Shown: positions 1-8,326 of the stretch, in pieces
Layout of the letters: each line of letters opens with the position of its first letter
Numbering within the stretch: position 1 is the stretch's first letter
From: Candidatus Zixiibacteriota bacterium
Lineage (GTDB): Bacteria > RBG-13-66-14 > B26-G2 > WVWN01
DNA length: 61,982 bases
Assembly: GCA_030613505.1 (NCBI GenBank)
Contig: JAUWLW010000012.1
Location: 1 to 61,982, forward strand
Direction: 5' to 3'
Position numbers and translations under genes: made by a program
Notes under the pieces: generated by a model
What the model was told of the DNA's origin: nothing
Seen by the model: only the letters and a program-made list of their open reading frames with translations
Databases searched by the model: none

Positions 1-84
1 CGCGGGTTTGGTTTCTTCGGCGGCGGCTACGGCCGTAGCCGCCGCGACCAGCCACGCGACGGTTAAAATTGTGCGCCACATCAT
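1..84 (-). CDS. N-terminus of a secreted protein (runs off the window)
   Basis: Only the first 28 codons are visible, read leftwards from an ATG at 84 (a second ATG follows at 81). The reading starts MMWRTILTVAWLVAAA and continues through an alanine-rich hydrophobic stretch into AEETKPA, a typical Sec signal peptide with cleavage near the Ala-Ala-Glu junction. A GGGG ribosome-binding sequence lies about 6 bases upstream, and a good promoter sits at 121-150. The mature protein is outside the window, so no function can be given. Confidence 0.6.
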   Translation of the reverse strand, partial: MMWRTILTVAWLVAAATAVAAAEETKPA

Positions 85-120
85 TTATTTCCCCTTTTTA
101 ACGAGCCACCGTTGGGCGTC

Positions 121-150
121 ATTATAACTCAGCTGCGCCCCACGTTCCAA
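121..150 (-). promoter_or_regulatory. Predicted sigma70-type promoter for the leftward secreted-protein gene
   Basis: Read on the minus strand: TTGGAA (-35, 145-150), an 18-bp spacer, and a perfect TATAAT (-10, 121-126), about 37 bases before the ATG at 84. It is arranged back to back with the rightward promoter at 201-229. Confidence 0.6.
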
Positions 151-200
151 TAGAAAGGTCGATTTGCTTCATTGTAGGTTCGCGCGAGGAAATGAAACGG

Positions 201-229
201 TTGCCGCGCGGGCGGCGGCATACTATAAT
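201..229 (+). promoter_or_regulatory. Predicted sigma70-type promoter for the pseudouridine synthase gene
   Basis: TTGCCG (201-206), a 17-bp spacer and TATAAT (224-229). Transcription would start near 236. This rules out an upstream ATG at 192 as the start of the next gene and supports the ATG at 267. Confidence 0.65.
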
Positions 230-266
230 TTCTAACGCCCGATTCAAACGCGGTGGCCTGGACGTG

Positions 267-1217
267 ATGGCGGAAGACGAACAAAAGAAGGTCCGCGTCG
301 TCGTCGACGGCGAGGACGCGGGGCAGCGGCTGGACTTCTTCCTGGGGCAGACGCTCCGCGAGTATTCGCGGTCCCGCCTCAAGGGCTTCATCGCGGCGGG
401 GGCCGTAGTCGTCAACGGCGCCGCGGCCAAGCCGTCCTACCGCGTCAAGGAGGGCGACGTCGTTGAGGCGTCGATCAGCCTCCCGCCCGGGCCGTTGGCC
501 GCGCCCGAGGATATTCCCGTCACCGTCTATTACGAAGACGAGGACGTAGTCGTCGTCGAGAAACCGGCGGGGATGCTCTCTCATCCCGCGGGAAACGTAA
601 CTTCGGGAACGCTCGTAAACGCGCTGCTGCACCGCGTCGGCGCGCTGGCGCCCGTCGGCGGCCCCACCCGCCCGGGCATCGTCCACCGCCTCGACCGTGG
701 GACCTCGGGGGTGCTGGTCGTGGCTCGCTCCGAGCTCGGGCATAAAAGTCTGGTCTCGCAATTTTCACAAAGGACGACCGGGCGGACGTACGTCGCGCTG
801 GCCGCGGGCTCCCTCCCGCTCGAGGAGGGGACGGTAGAAGCCCCCATAGGCCGCTCGAGCCGCGACCCCAAGCTCTTCGCCGTAAGCCCGCTAGCCGCCA
901 AGGAGGCCAAGACGGCCTTCGCCGTGGTGGAGCGGTTCGGCGACGAAGCGACGCTGTTGCGCCTTCGCCTTTACACCGGCCGCACCCACCAGATCCGCGT
1001 GCACCTCGCGTACTTGGGATACCCGGTTTTGGGCGACGAGAAGTACGGCAAGCCGAGCGACGTCGTCGACAGGCCGGCGCTGCACGCGCATGCCCTCGCT
1101 TTCGACCACCCGGCGTCGGGCGCGAGGATGCGTTTTCTGTCGCCTTTACCGCGGGATATAGTCGAGGCTTGCGAGCGGTTGCGGGCCAGGGGCGGACCGG
1201 CCGGCGGCGGCCTTTAA
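267..1217 (+). CDS. RluA/RluD-family 23S rRNA pseudouridine synthase
   Basis: This enzyme isomerises uridine to pseudouridine in structured RNA, most likely 23S rRNA. The 316-residue protein has an N-terminal S4 RNA-binding domain (about residues 15-65, with RLDFFLG and KGFIAAGAVVVNG) and then the RluA-type catalytic domain. The signature HRLDRGTSG carries the catalytic Asp at about residue 143, and the downstream RTHQIRVHLAYLGYPVLGD block is characteristic. Length and S4 domain fit the RluD/RluC type rather than the short RluA type. An ATG at 192 is in frame, but the promoter at 201-229 lies downstream of it and a GGTGG ribosome-binding sequence precedes 267, so 267 is preferred. The exact target uridines cannot be read from sequence. 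Confidence 0.93.
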   Translation: MAEDEQKKVRVVVDGEDAGQRLDFFLGQTLREYSRSRLKGFIAAGAVVVNGAAAKPSYRVKEGDVVEASISLPPGPLAAPEDIPVTVYYEDEDVVVVEKPAGMLSHPAGNVTSGTLVNALLHRVGALAPVGGPTRPGIVHRLDRGTSGVLVVARSELGHKSLVSQFSQRTTGRTYVALAAGSLPLEEGTVEAPIGRSSRDPKLFAVSPLAAKEAKTAFAVVERFGDEATLLRLRLYTGRTHQIRVHLAYLGYPVLGDEKYGKPSDVVDRPALHAHALAFDHPASGARMRFLSPLPRDIVEACERLRARGGPAGGGL

Positions 1218-1252
1218 TGGCGTATTTTTTTTACCGCCGCCCAAAATTGCGG

Positions 1253-1281
1253 TTGACGCTGGGGCGCGTTTAGGGTATAAT
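1253..1281 (+). promoter_or_regulatory. Near-consensus sigma70-type promoter of rho
   Basis: TTGACG (1253-1258), a 17-bp spacer and a perfect TATAAT (1276-1281). Transcription would begin near 1288 and leave a leader of about 47 bases before the rho ATG. No intrinsic terminator or long leader for autogenous control is visible. Confidence 0.8.
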
Positions 1282-1334
1282 CTAGGCGTTGCAGGGTATT
1301 TCTATCCTGCCATCTTTCCTCTGATACCCCTTTC

Positions 1335-2591
1335 ATGTCGTTAAACTTAGCCGAACTCAACGAAAAGACTACGGCCGAGCTTACCGCGCTTGCGCGCGAG
1401 ATGGGCGTTACCGGCGGTTCCGGCCTGCGCAAACAGCAGCTTATCTTCAAGTTGCTGGAGACGCAGGCGACGCAGAACGGCCTCATTTTCGCCGAGGGCG
1501 CCCTCGAGACCATGCCCGACGGCTACGGCTTCCTCCGTTCGGGGGCCAACAATTACCTCCCCGGGCCGGACGACATCTACGTCTCGCCGTCGCAGATCCG
1601 ACGGTTCAGCCTCCGCAAGGGCGACACCGTCTCCGGCCAGGTTCGCGCGCCGAAGGACAACGAGAAGTATTTCGCGCTGCTCAAGGTCGACGCCGTCAAC
1701 AACGTGGACCCGGAGCAGGCGGTCGAACGCAACCTCTTCGACAACCTGACGCCGGTGTACCCCGACGAGCGGTTCCACCTCGAGACGAAGGATGAAAATT
1801 TAACCCTCCGCGTCCTCGACTTGATAACGCCGGTGGGCAAGGGCCAGCGCGCGCTCATCGTCTCGCCGCCCCGCGCCGGTAAGACCACCATCCTCCAGAA
1901 TTACGCTCACGCCCTCGCCGAGAACCACCCGGACGTAATCCTCATCGTGTTGCTCATCGACGAGCGGCCCGAGGAAGTCACGGATATGAAGCGGTCCGTA
2001 CAGGGCGAGGTCATCTCGTCGACCTTCGACGAACCCGCCGACCGCCACGTCCACGTCGCCGAGATGGTGTTGGCGAAGGCCAAACGCCTGGTGGAGGCGG
2101 AGCACGACGTCGTGGTCCTTCTCGACTCCATCACGCGGCTCGCCCGGGCGTACAACACCGTAACGCCGCATTCGGGCCGCGTAATGACCGGCGGCATCGA
2201 CGCCTCCACCCTCCAGAAGCCCAAGCGCTTCTTCGGCGCCGCCCGCAACATCGAGGAGGGCGGTTCGCTCTCCGTCATCGCCACCGCCCTCGTCGACACC
2301 GGCTCCAAGATGGACGACATCATCTTCGAGGAATTCAAGGGGACCGGCAACATGGAGTGCATCCTCGACCGACGCCTCGTCGACCGGCGCACCTGGCCGT
2401 CGATAGACGTCGCCCGCTCGGGAACGCGCAAGGAGGAGCTGCTGCTCACCGAGGAGGAGATGAGCAAGGTCCGCCTTATACGCAAGGTCCTGACCGACAT
2501 GAACGGCGTCGAGGCCACCGAGATGCTCCTCTCCAAGCTGCGCAAGACGAAGAATAACGAGGAGTTCTTGGCGAATTTAGAGAACCTATAG
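1335..2591 (+). CDS. rho: Transcription termination factor Rho
   Basis: Rho is the hexameric RNA-dependent ATPase that releases untranslated transcripts from RNA polymerase. The 418 residues match the normal family length. The order is the Rho N-terminal helical domain (about 1-45, [12 protein letters not shown]), the cold-shock-like RNA-binding domain (about 50-125, with YGFLR and [12 protein letters not shown]), and the RecA-like ATPase domain. The ATPase has a P-loop PPRAGKTT (Lys about 183), the Walker B segment [17 protein letters not shown], and the R-loop region [15 protein letters not shown]. It has its own strong promoter and no large insertion in the RNA-binding domain. Start choice is clear from the conserved N-terminus. 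Confidence 0.98.
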   Translation: MSLNLAELNEKTTAELTALAREMGVTGGSGLRKQQLIFKLLETQATQNGLIFAEGALETMPDGYGFLRSGANNYLPGPDDIYVSPSQIRRFSLRKGDTVSGQVRAPKDNEKYFALLKVDAVNNVDPEQAVERNLFDNLTPVYPDERFHLETKDENLTLRVLDLITPVGKGQRALIVSPPRAGKTTILQNYAHALAENHPDVILIVLLIDERPEEVTDMKRSVQGEVISSTFDEPADRHVHVAEMVLAKAKRLVEAEHDVVVLLDSITRLARAYNTVTPHSGRVMTGGIDASTLQKPKRFFGAARNIEEGGSLSVIATALVDTGSKMDDIIFEEFKGTGNMECILDRRLVDRRTWPSIDVARSGTRKEELLLTEEEMSKVRLIRKVLTDMNGVEATEMLLSKLRKTKNNEEFLANLENL

Positions 2592-2627
2592 CCCGGTCGA
2601 AGGCCGCGTTTGAAATGGAGACGTTAA

Positions 2628-2645
2628 GGGCGCCCCGGGGCGCCC
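2628..2645. repeat. Perfect 18-bp GC palindrome between rho and the EVE-nuclease gene
   Basis: GGGCGCCCC followed directly by its exact reverse complement. It is not followed by a T-run, so it is a poor intrinsic terminator on either strand; it may be a binding site or a weak hairpin end for the rho transcript. The outer arms GGGCGC/GCGCCC are the same as in the palindromes in front of the two nucleotidyltransferase genes near 39.7 and 40.6 kb. Confidence 0.5.
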
Positions 2646-2685
2646 GTTTCAACCCATGCTACACAAGCGTAGACAGCGATAGGAT

Positions 2686-3606
2686 ATGGTCGGGGAAAAG
2701 ATTACGGCGGACCACAAACCCCAATATTGGCTCTTCGTTACCAGGCCCAAGTATTACGAGGACGAGGACGGGCGAGACCTTGCGTACCTCGAACCGGGTT
2801 ATACGAGCGAGGAAGAAAAATGGTGGACTTGCCATAAAGACACCAAAAAGGGAGACCTGATTTTTCTATATCGAACGTCGCCCCGGTCGGATATCGGTTA
2901 TCTCATGCAGGCGACGAGCGACGCGTACCCTATATCCGATAACGTCTACGCCTCCCAACAAGGTTGGGCGTACGGTTGTGAATTTGCGGTCCTTTCGAAA
3001 TTTCGGAATCCCCTTACCTTTAACGAAATAGGCAATAACGAAAGATTGCGGGAATGGGCCGCATACCGAAAAAGGTTTCAGGGTACCGTATTTCACATCC
3101 CGGCCGAGGTTTGGGATGTCCTAAATGAACTTGTTTTAAAGAAAGATGCTTCATACCGCGAGGTACTTACGCCGAAAGTACAAAGGGGCGTGCTCCCCGA
3201 GAAAATAGCGAAAGAAAAAGACATCGAAGAACGTCTATTCCGAAATATAGGCCTCCTCCAGAGAATAGGTTATGATTTAGTTTTATACGAAGGTCGTGGA
3301 AAAAGAATTACGGGACGGCAGGTTCCTTGCGGTAAGAAGGGGGGCAGGATCGATTTATTATGTCGGGCCCGCGACGATGGTAACTTCGTGGTGATCGAGC
3401 TGAAGAGAGTCGAGGCCTCCTATCATGTGTTCGGACAGGTGTCTTCTTATATGGGGTGGGTACAAAATAAAATAGCCCGGGGCGTCCCGGTCCGGGGTTT
3501 GATAATAAGTCGGGGTGCCGACGTGAGGCTGAAAAACGCTTTGGAAACCAATAGCAATATTGAGCAGCGGAATATTAAAGAGCTACGGCTGGGGACGGAG
3601 CGATGA
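2686..3606 (+). CDS. EVE-domain/NucS-like (DUF91) nuclease fusion, putative modification-dependent restriction enzyme
   Basis: The 306-residue protein begins with an EVE/PUA-like fold (about 10-165: PQYWLFVTRP, a basic strand GDLIFLYRTSP, then FRNPLTFNEI and a final PAEVWDVL). It ends with a NucS/DUF91-like PD-(D/E)XK nuclease domain (about 180-295). The nuclease core shows GRIDLL with Asp 223, then VVIELKR with Glu 238 and Lys 240, followed by FGQVSSYMGWV. EVE domains are known to read modified bases, so the inferred role is cleavage of modified foreign DNA or RNA. An alternative is RNA or DNA repair. Codon use is clearly more AT-rich than in rho next door (many TTA, ATA and AAA codons), suggesting transfer. 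The 3' end overlaps the next gene by 4 bases. The ATG at 2686 has AGGA only one base upstream, so the exact start is uncertain. Confidence 0.75.
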   Translation: MVGEKITADHKPQYWLFVTRPKYYEDEDGRDLAYLEPGYTSEEEKWWTCHKDTKKGDLIFLYRTSPRSDIGYLMQATSDAYPISDNVYASQQGWAYGCEFAVLSKFRNPLTFNEIGNNERLREWAAYRKRFQGTVFHIPAEVWDVLNELVLKKDASYREVLTPKVQRGVLPEKIAKEKDIEERLFRNIGLLQRIGYDLVLYEGRGKRITGRQVPCGKKGGRIDLLCRARDDGNFVVIELKRVEASYHVFGQVSSYMGWVQNKIARGVPVRGLIISRGADVRLKNALETNSNIEQRNIKELRLGTER

Positions 3607-4229
3607 GAAATCCCCGAACATTCGGAACCACGTACAAACTTATAATCTTTACGTTTTCGGTGGCGACGTTTTGCGCGTCTCCCGCCCACGCCGGCTTCCA
3701 CGCCACGCCGGCAACCGTTAACGTTTTCGTCATCGGCTGCCAGACGCATCCCATCGCGGGGGCGCGGGTGGTCCTGGTGGGCGAGGCCGTAGCCGAGGAG
3801 CTGGGCGACGGGCGCTACCTCCTCGAGGACGTATACCCCGGCGAGCACCGCCTTCTAGTCTACGACGAATACGGCGACGTTTACGACGAGGGGCTCGAGA
3901 CGACCGTGCCGCTGGCGTCGGCCGAGCTCGAGGTCATGTTATGTTTGTGCATAGAGACGCGCATAACTCGCCTCGAGGGTACGGTGCGGGACGCGCGCGG
4001 CAAGGCGGTCAAATCGGCGGGCGTGGCCGTCCACGACCTCTTCCTCGAAACAACCACGGATGCTAAAGGGTGTTACGAACTCAAGCTGCCGCCCGGCACG
4101 TGGGAGGTAATGGCCTGGGCCGACGGCGGCGCCGAAGATGAGACCTTCGTCTCCGTAACCGTGGAGGGGCCGGCTGATCCCGGCGAGGAGGAAGCGGTGG
4201 CGCGGCTCGAGCTGAAGCTCGGCCAGTAA
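3603..4229 (+). CDS. Secreted protein with carboxypeptidase-regulatory-like beta-sandwich repeats
   Basis: A 208-residue protein with a signal peptide (hydrophobic core about 13-25, ending SPAHA before GFHATPATV). The mature part reads as two Ig-like/carboxypeptidase-regulatory-like sandwiches: one about 35-110 (PIAGARVVLVGE, then DGRYLLEDVYPGEHRLLVYD) and one about 120-195 ([20 protein letters not shown], then TDAKGCYELKLPPGTWEV). Such domains usually act as adhesive or structural modules outside the cytoplasm. The ATG overlaps the stop of the nuclease gene (ATGA) and has a GGGGACGGAG ribosome-binding site, so it may be co-transcribed with it, but its high-GC codon use matches the housekeeping genes. 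No enzyme motif is present. Confidence 0.7.
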   Translation: MRNPRTFGTTYKLIIFTFSVATFCASPAHAGFHATPATVNVFVIGCQTHPIAGARVVLVGEAVAEELGDGRYLLEDVYPGEHRLLVYDEYGDVYDEGLETTVPLASAELEVMLCLCIETRITRLEGTVRDARGKAVKSAGVAVHDLFLETTTDAKGCYELKLPPGTWEVMAWADGGAEDETFVSVTVEGPADPGEEEAVARLELKLGQ

Positions 4230-4231
4230 CG

Positions 4232-5365
4232 ATGCAGTACCGCGACTTCGGCAACCTCGGGTATAAAGTAAGCGCGCTGGGCTACGGCGCCATGCGCCTC
4301 CCGGAGGGCGAAAACGGCGACGTCCGACGCGAAGAGGCGGTGGCCATAATGCGCGAGGGCATCGACGCCGGCGTCAACTACGTCGACACCGCGCCGCTTT
4401 ACAATCGCGACCAATCGGAAGAAGTGGTGGGCGAAGCCCTTCAGGGCGGCTACCGCGAGCGCGTGTGGCTCTCCACCAAGAACCAACGCGTAAACGACGA
4501 CCCGGACGACTGGCGCCGCCGCCTCGACGATTCGCTCCGCAAACTCAAAACGGATTACCTGGACGTCTACCACCTGTGGGGGATAAGCTGGAAGGAGTTT
4601 ACGGAGCACCTGGCGATAAAGGACGGCCCGCTGGCGGCCGCGCGCCGGGCCCAGGAGGACGGCCTCTTCCGCCACCTCTTCTTCTCGTTCCACGCGCCGC
4701 CGGAGGATTTATTTAAGATAATCGATACCGGCGAATTCGTCGGTTGCACGGTCCAGTACAATTTGATAGACCGCAAAAAAGAGGCCGGCGTCGCATACGC
4801 CGCGGCCAAGGGCCTGGCGGTCGTGATTATGGGGCCGGTGGGGGGAGGGCGGCTGGCCGGGCCGTCGTCCGTGCTGGAAGGTTTGGAGTTTTCGGCCGCC
4901 AGCACCGCCGAGCTTGCGCTCCGCTTCGTCCTGGCCAACGCCGACGTGAGCTGCGCCATCTCCGGGATGAGCAGCCGCGCGCAGCTTCGCGAGAACGTGG
5001 CGACGGCGTCGCGGAACGACCAACTTGGCGCCGCCGAGCTCGCCCAAATAAACGAGAGCTTCGACGAGTACCGCAAGCTCGCCGAACTTTATTGCACCGG
5101 CTGCGATTACTGTTTGCCCTGTCCGGAGAACGTGGCTATACCGCGGGTATTCGCTTTGTTTAACCTGGCTCGAGTTTACGGCCTGGAGGAAGCTGCCAGG
5201 AAGCTGTACGCCGAGATAGGGCATACCGGTTTCTTCGCCAAGATGAACAACGGCGCGGCGTGTACCGCCTGCGGCGAGTGCGCCGAGAAGTGCCCCCAGA
5301 AGTTGGACATACCGGAGGAGTTGGCCGCGGCACTCGCGGCGCTGGGTAATGGACAGGGCGAGTGA
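4232..5365 (+). CDS. Aldo/keto reductase with C-terminal [4Fe-4S] ferredoxin-like domain
   Basis: The 377-residue protein has an aldo/keto reductase barrel (about 1-280). The family tetrad is visible: Asp and Tyr in YVDTAPLYN, Lys in LSTKNQ and His in VYHLWG. The C-terminal tail has two cysteine clusters, CTGCDYCLPC near residue 290 and CTACGECAEKCP near residue 345, which fit iron-sulfur binding. Members of this fused family are thought to be redox enzymes of anaerobes; the substrate is unknown. The gene follows the secreted protein by 2 bases and overlaps the CDF transporter by 17 bases, so it sits in one operon running towards dnaX. Confidence 0.88.
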   Translation: MQYRDFGNLGYKVSALGYGAMRLPEGENGDVRREEAVAIMREGIDAGVNYVDTAPLYNRDQSEEVVGEALQGGYRERVWLSTKNQRVNDDPDDWRRRLDDSLRKLKTDYLDVYHLWGISWKEFTEHLAIKDGPLAAARRAQEDGLFRHLFFSFHAPPEDLFKIIDTGEFVGCTVQYNLIDRKKEAGVAYAAAKGLAVVIMGPVGGGRLAGPSSVLEGLEFSAASTAELALRFVLANADVSCAISGMSSRAQLRENVATASRNDQLGAAELAQINESFDEYRKLAELYCTGCDYCLPCPENVAIPRVFALFNLARVYGLEEAARKLYAEIGHTGFFAKMNNGAACTACGECAEKCPQKLDIPEELAAALAALGNGQGE

Positions 5366-6305
5366 GAATATCCGCGCCAACCTGGCCGTTACGCGCCTGG
5401 CGGTCATATCCAATACGGCCTTGACGGCCGGGAAACTCGTCGCCGGCGCCGCGATGTCCTCCGCCGCGGTGCTGGCCGAGGGGCTGCATTCCGGCGTCGA
5501 CCTCCTGGCGGCGCTTATGGCCTTTTGGGCGGTCCGGAAAGCGCGGCGGCCGGCCGACGGCGACCACGCGTTCGGCCACGGCAAGTACGACACCCTCTCG
5601 GGCGCGGTCGAGGGGCTGTTGATTTTCGGCGCGGCGTTATTTATAATCGTCGAGGCCGCGCGGAAGATAGGCGGGGGCGGAACGGTTGAGCACCTCGGCC
5701 TGGGCGCCGCGGTCATGGCGGCGTCGGCGTTGATAAATTTCGTCGTGTCGGGGCGACTATTCGCCGTGGCGCGGCGGACGGGTTCGCTGGCGGTGGAGGC
5801 CGACGGCCATCACCTCCGCACCGACGTGTGGACGTCGCTGGGCGTCCTCGTCGGCATAGGCCTAATCAGACTTACCGGGGTTCATATTCTGGACCCGCTT
5901 GCGGCTCTCGCGGTAGCCGGTTTGATATTGATTACGGCGTGGCGCATCACGAGGAAATCTCTCTGCGACCTTCTGGACCGGCGCCTGCCGGCGGCGGAGG
6001 AAAAGCGTATCGCCGAGATCGTAACCAAGGGCCACCCCCACTGGCTCGAGTACCACAAGCTCCGGACCAGGCGCGCCGGCGGCCAGCGCCACGTCGACTT
6101 GCACCTCGTCACGTGCCGCGACATACCGGTCGACCTCGCCCACAGCTTGACGGAAGATCTGGAGGACGACATACGGCGGGAGTTCGCGGAAGCCGAAATA
6201 ATCACCCACGTCGAGGCGTGCGAGAAGACGGAGGACGAGTGCGACGACGTTTGCCCGATGTACGAGATTAAGATGAAGATCATTACGCGAGCCGAGGGGC
6301 GGTAA
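5349..6305 (+). CDS. Cation diffusion facilitator (CDF) metal efflux transporter
   Basis: A 318-residue inner-membrane antiporter of the CDF/FieF type that expels divalent metals (Zn, Fe, Mn or Co) in exchange for protons. The transmembrane metal site is visible as HSGVD (His 47, Asp 51) in helix 2 and HHLRTD (His 155, Asp 159) in helix 5. About six membrane segments are followed by the cytoplasmic ferredoxin-like domain (about 210-295) with GGQRHVDLHLV. The last 25 residues are unusually Cys/Asp/Glu rich (CEKTEDECDDVC), possibly an extra metal-binding tail. The ATG lies inside the end of the reductase gene, and the stop abuts the dnaX ATG. Confidence 0.92.
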   Translation: MDRASENIRANLAVTRLAVISNTALTAGKLVAGAAMSSAAVLAEGLHSGVDLLAALMAFWAVRKARRPADGDHAFGHGKYDTLSGAVEGLLIFGAALFIIVEAARKIGGGGTVEHLGLGAAVMAASALINFVVSGRLFAVARRTGSLAVEADGHHLRTDVWTSLGVLVGIGLIRLTGVHILDPLAALAVAGLILITAWRITRKSLCDLLDRRLPAAEEKRIAEIVTKGHPHWLEYHKLRTRRAGGQRHVDLHLVTCRDIPVDLAHSLTEDLEDDIRREFAEAEIITHVEACEKTEDECDDVCPMYEIKMKIITRAEGR

Positions 6306-7901
6306 ATGCCGGTTTCGGATTATCAGGTTTTCGCTCGGCGGTTCCGGCCGCTGAGTTTCGACGAGGTCGTCGGCCAGGAGGCGGTTACGCGTACGCTGGC
6401 CAACGCCGTAGCCGGCGGTCGCGTCGCCCAGGCGTATTTGTTCGCGGGGCCGCGGGGCGTGGGAAAGACGTCGGTGGCCCGCATCCTGGCCAAGGCGCTT
6501 AATTGCAGCCAGGGACCGACGGTTACGCCGTGCGGCGAGTGCGACAACTGTCGCGCCATCGCCGCCGGCAACGACACCGACGTACTCGAGATCGACGGCG
6601 CCTCCCACCGCGGCATCGACGACGTGCGCGAGCTGCGGGAGCGCGTCCGCTTCGCGCCGGGCCACAGCCCGTACAAGATATACATCATCGACGAAGTTCA
6701 CATGTTGACGGCGGAAGCGTTCAACGCCCTCCTCAAGACGCTGGAGGAACCGCCCTCGCACGTGGTCTTCGTCTTCGCGACGACGCGGCTCGACAAGGTC
6801 CCGCCCACCGTAGTGTCCCGCTGCCAGCGGTTCATCTTCAAGCGCATCGCGACCGCGGCTATCGAGGATAAGCTGCGCGTTATCGCCGAGAAAGAAGGGC
6901 TGAACGTCGAGCCGCAGGCGTTGTCGCTCATCGCGCGCCGGGCCGCCGGCAGCATGCGCGACGCCGAATCGCTCTTCGACCAGGTGATAGCGTTCGCCGG
7001 CGACGAGATAACGCCGCGCGACGTGGAGCGCACGCTGGGCCTGGTGGCGGCGGAGGCCGTGGAGAAGCTGGCGTCGGCGGCGTTGGCGGCCGACGGCGCG
7101 GCCGCGCTCCGCGCCGTGGACGCGCTGGTGCGGGAGGGCGCGGACCTGGTTCAAGCCGTGTACCAGCTCGTGGAGTACCTGCGGGACCTTATGGTCTTGG
7201 CTGCGGCGCCGGACGAACCTGACCTCGTGGACGTGAGCGGCGACGAGCTCGAGAAACTGCGCGCCGTCGCGGCCCAACAATCGCCCGCCACGTTACTTAA
7301 CGTTATAAACGTATTTCTGGAGGCCGCGGGGCCGATGTCGCGCGTCCTGTCGCCGCGGCTCGTTTTGGAGTACGCCACCCTCAAGGCGGCCCGGATCCGC
7401 AACCTGTTGCCGATAGAGGATTTGTTGAAAGCGTCCGGGGGCGAGGAAGAGACGATCGCGGCGGAGCCCCTGGAAGGGGTTCCGGCGCCCGGGCCGGCGC
7501 CCGCCGCGCCCACGGAGGTATCGAAGAGCCTCACCGAGACGTGGCAGCGCGTCTTGAGCGCGCTGGGCGAAAGCGACAAGGCGCTGCGTGCGTTGGTGGC
7601 GCCGGCGCGTATAATTTCGTTTACGGAGGACGAGTTTCGGTTGGGCTTTCCCGAGAAGTACCGCGTTAGCGCGGAGAAGGTGGGGGAGGAGGAGCGGCGC
7701 GCGTCGTTGGCCGAAGCCGTGGGCGCCGTCTTGGGCCGACCGGTAACGATACGGGGGGAGCGCGAGGCGGGCGCGCCCGCGTCGTCCGCGTCGGACGGAA
7801 CGCTGTTCCGGGATATGCCGCTGGTGACGGAGATACGCGACCGGTATGGCGGCGAGATAGTGGAAGAAAAAGAGGTTACTGCTCCCGAGGAAGAGAGTTA
7901 G
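6306..7901 (+). CDS. dnaX: DNA polymerase III subunit gamma/tau
   Basis: DnaX is the ATPase of the clamp-loader complex that places the sliding clamp on DNA. In 531 residues it shows the AAA+ P-loop GPRGVGKTS (about 45-53), the zinc module CGECDNCRAI, Walker B IYIIDEVHML and the sensor LLKTLEEPPSHVVFVFATT. These are followed by the helical collar domain and a Pro/Ala-rich linker (about 385-405). The C-terminal region (about 410-530) corresponds to a shortened tau-like domain. It starts directly after the CDF stop, 0 bases apart. No slippery A-run for programmed frameshifting was noticed. Confidence 0.96.
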   Translation: MPVSDYQVFARRFRPLSFDEVVGQEAVTRTLANAVAGGRVAQAYLFAGPRGVGKTSVARILAKALNCSQGPTVTPCGECDNCRAIAAGNDTDVLEIDGASHRGIDDVRELRERVRFAPGHSPYKIYIIDEVHMLTAEAFNALLKTLEEPPSHVVFVFATTRLDKVPPTVVSRCQRFIFKRIATAAIEDKLRVIAEKEGLNVEPQALSLIARRAAGSMRDAESLFDQVIAFAGDEITPRDVERTLGLVAAEAVEKLASAALAADGAAALRAVDALVREGADLVQAVYQLVEYLRDLMVLAAAPDEPDLVDVSGDELEKLRAVAAQQSPATLLNVINVFLEAAGPMSRVLSPRLVLEYATLKAARIRNLLPIEDLLKASGGEEETIAAEPLEGVPAPGPAPAAPTEVSKSLTETWQRVLSALGESDKALRALVAPARIISFTEDEFRLGFPEKYRVSAEKVGEEERRASLAEAVGAVLGRPVTIRGEREAGAPASSASDGTLFRDMPLVTEIRDRYGGEIVEEKEVTAPEEES

Positions 7902-7933
7902 CGCGCGGCCGCTGCCTCGGGGCGGAGGTGAAG

Positions 7934-8278
7934 ATGCTGGGAAACATAGGGAACCTGGCTCAACTGATGAGGCAGGCCAAGGACGTCCAGCAGAAGTTGG
8001 GCGAAGTTCAGCGGAAACTTTCGGCGATGACGGTGGAGGCGAGCGCCGGCGGCGGCATGGTCGCCGTCGTCGCCAACGGCCACCAGGAGATACTGTCGGT
8101 GAAGATAGACCCGGCGGTGGTGAACGCCGCCGAGGTGGAACTCCTGGAAGAGTTGGTCCTGGCCGCGGTCAACGCCGCCCGCAAAAAGGCGGAGGCGCTC
8201 GCCCGCGAAGAGATGTCCGGCGTCGCGCAGCAGCTGGGCCTTCCGGAAGGCTTCAAGCTCCCCGGCGCGTCGCCCTAG
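7934..8278 (+). CDS. YbaB/EbfC-family nucleoid-associated protein
   Basis: A 114-residue DNA-binding protein of the YbaB family, which dimerises and bends DNA. It starts MLGNIGNLAQLMRQA, has the basic helical arm with QQKLGEVQRKL, and the conserved core GGGMVAVVANGHQEILSVKIDP and LVLAAVNAARKKAE. An in-frame GTG at 7928 exists but overlaps the GGAGG ribosome-binding site that is correctly spaced for the ATG at 7934. It follows dnaX by 32 bases, the common dnaX-ybaB order; recR, which often comes next, is absent and a terminator follows instead. Confidence 0.93.
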   Translation: MLGNIGNLAQLMRQAKDVQQKLGEVQRKLSAMTVEASAGGGMVAVVANGHQEILSVKIDPAVVNAAEVELLEELVLAAVNAARKKAEALAREEMSGVAQQLGLPEGFKLPGASP

Positions 8279-8301
8279 GGTGGCGCGTTAGCCGGCGCTG
8301 T

Positions 8302-8326
8302 AAGGGCCCCGTCGGGGCCTTTTTTA
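8302..8326. terminator. Bidirectional intrinsic terminator
   Basis: GGCCCC and GGGGCC arms (8305-8310 and 8314-8319) around a GTC loop, with T-run 8320-8325 on the plus strand and a short A/T extension on the other side. It ends the dnaX-ybaB transcript; the convergent hydrolase gene on the minus strand ends at 8324 inside it. Confidence 0.85.

Noticed and set aside
2615-2860. An 81-codon frame overlapping the start of the EVE-nuclease gene
   Set aside because: Different frame from the conserved protein, no motif, and it runs through the palindrome.
5862-7280. A 472-codon open frame antisense to the CDF and dnaX genes
   Set aside because: It crosses two well-supported genes and is rich in His/Arg/Val as expected for a shadow of GC-rich codons.
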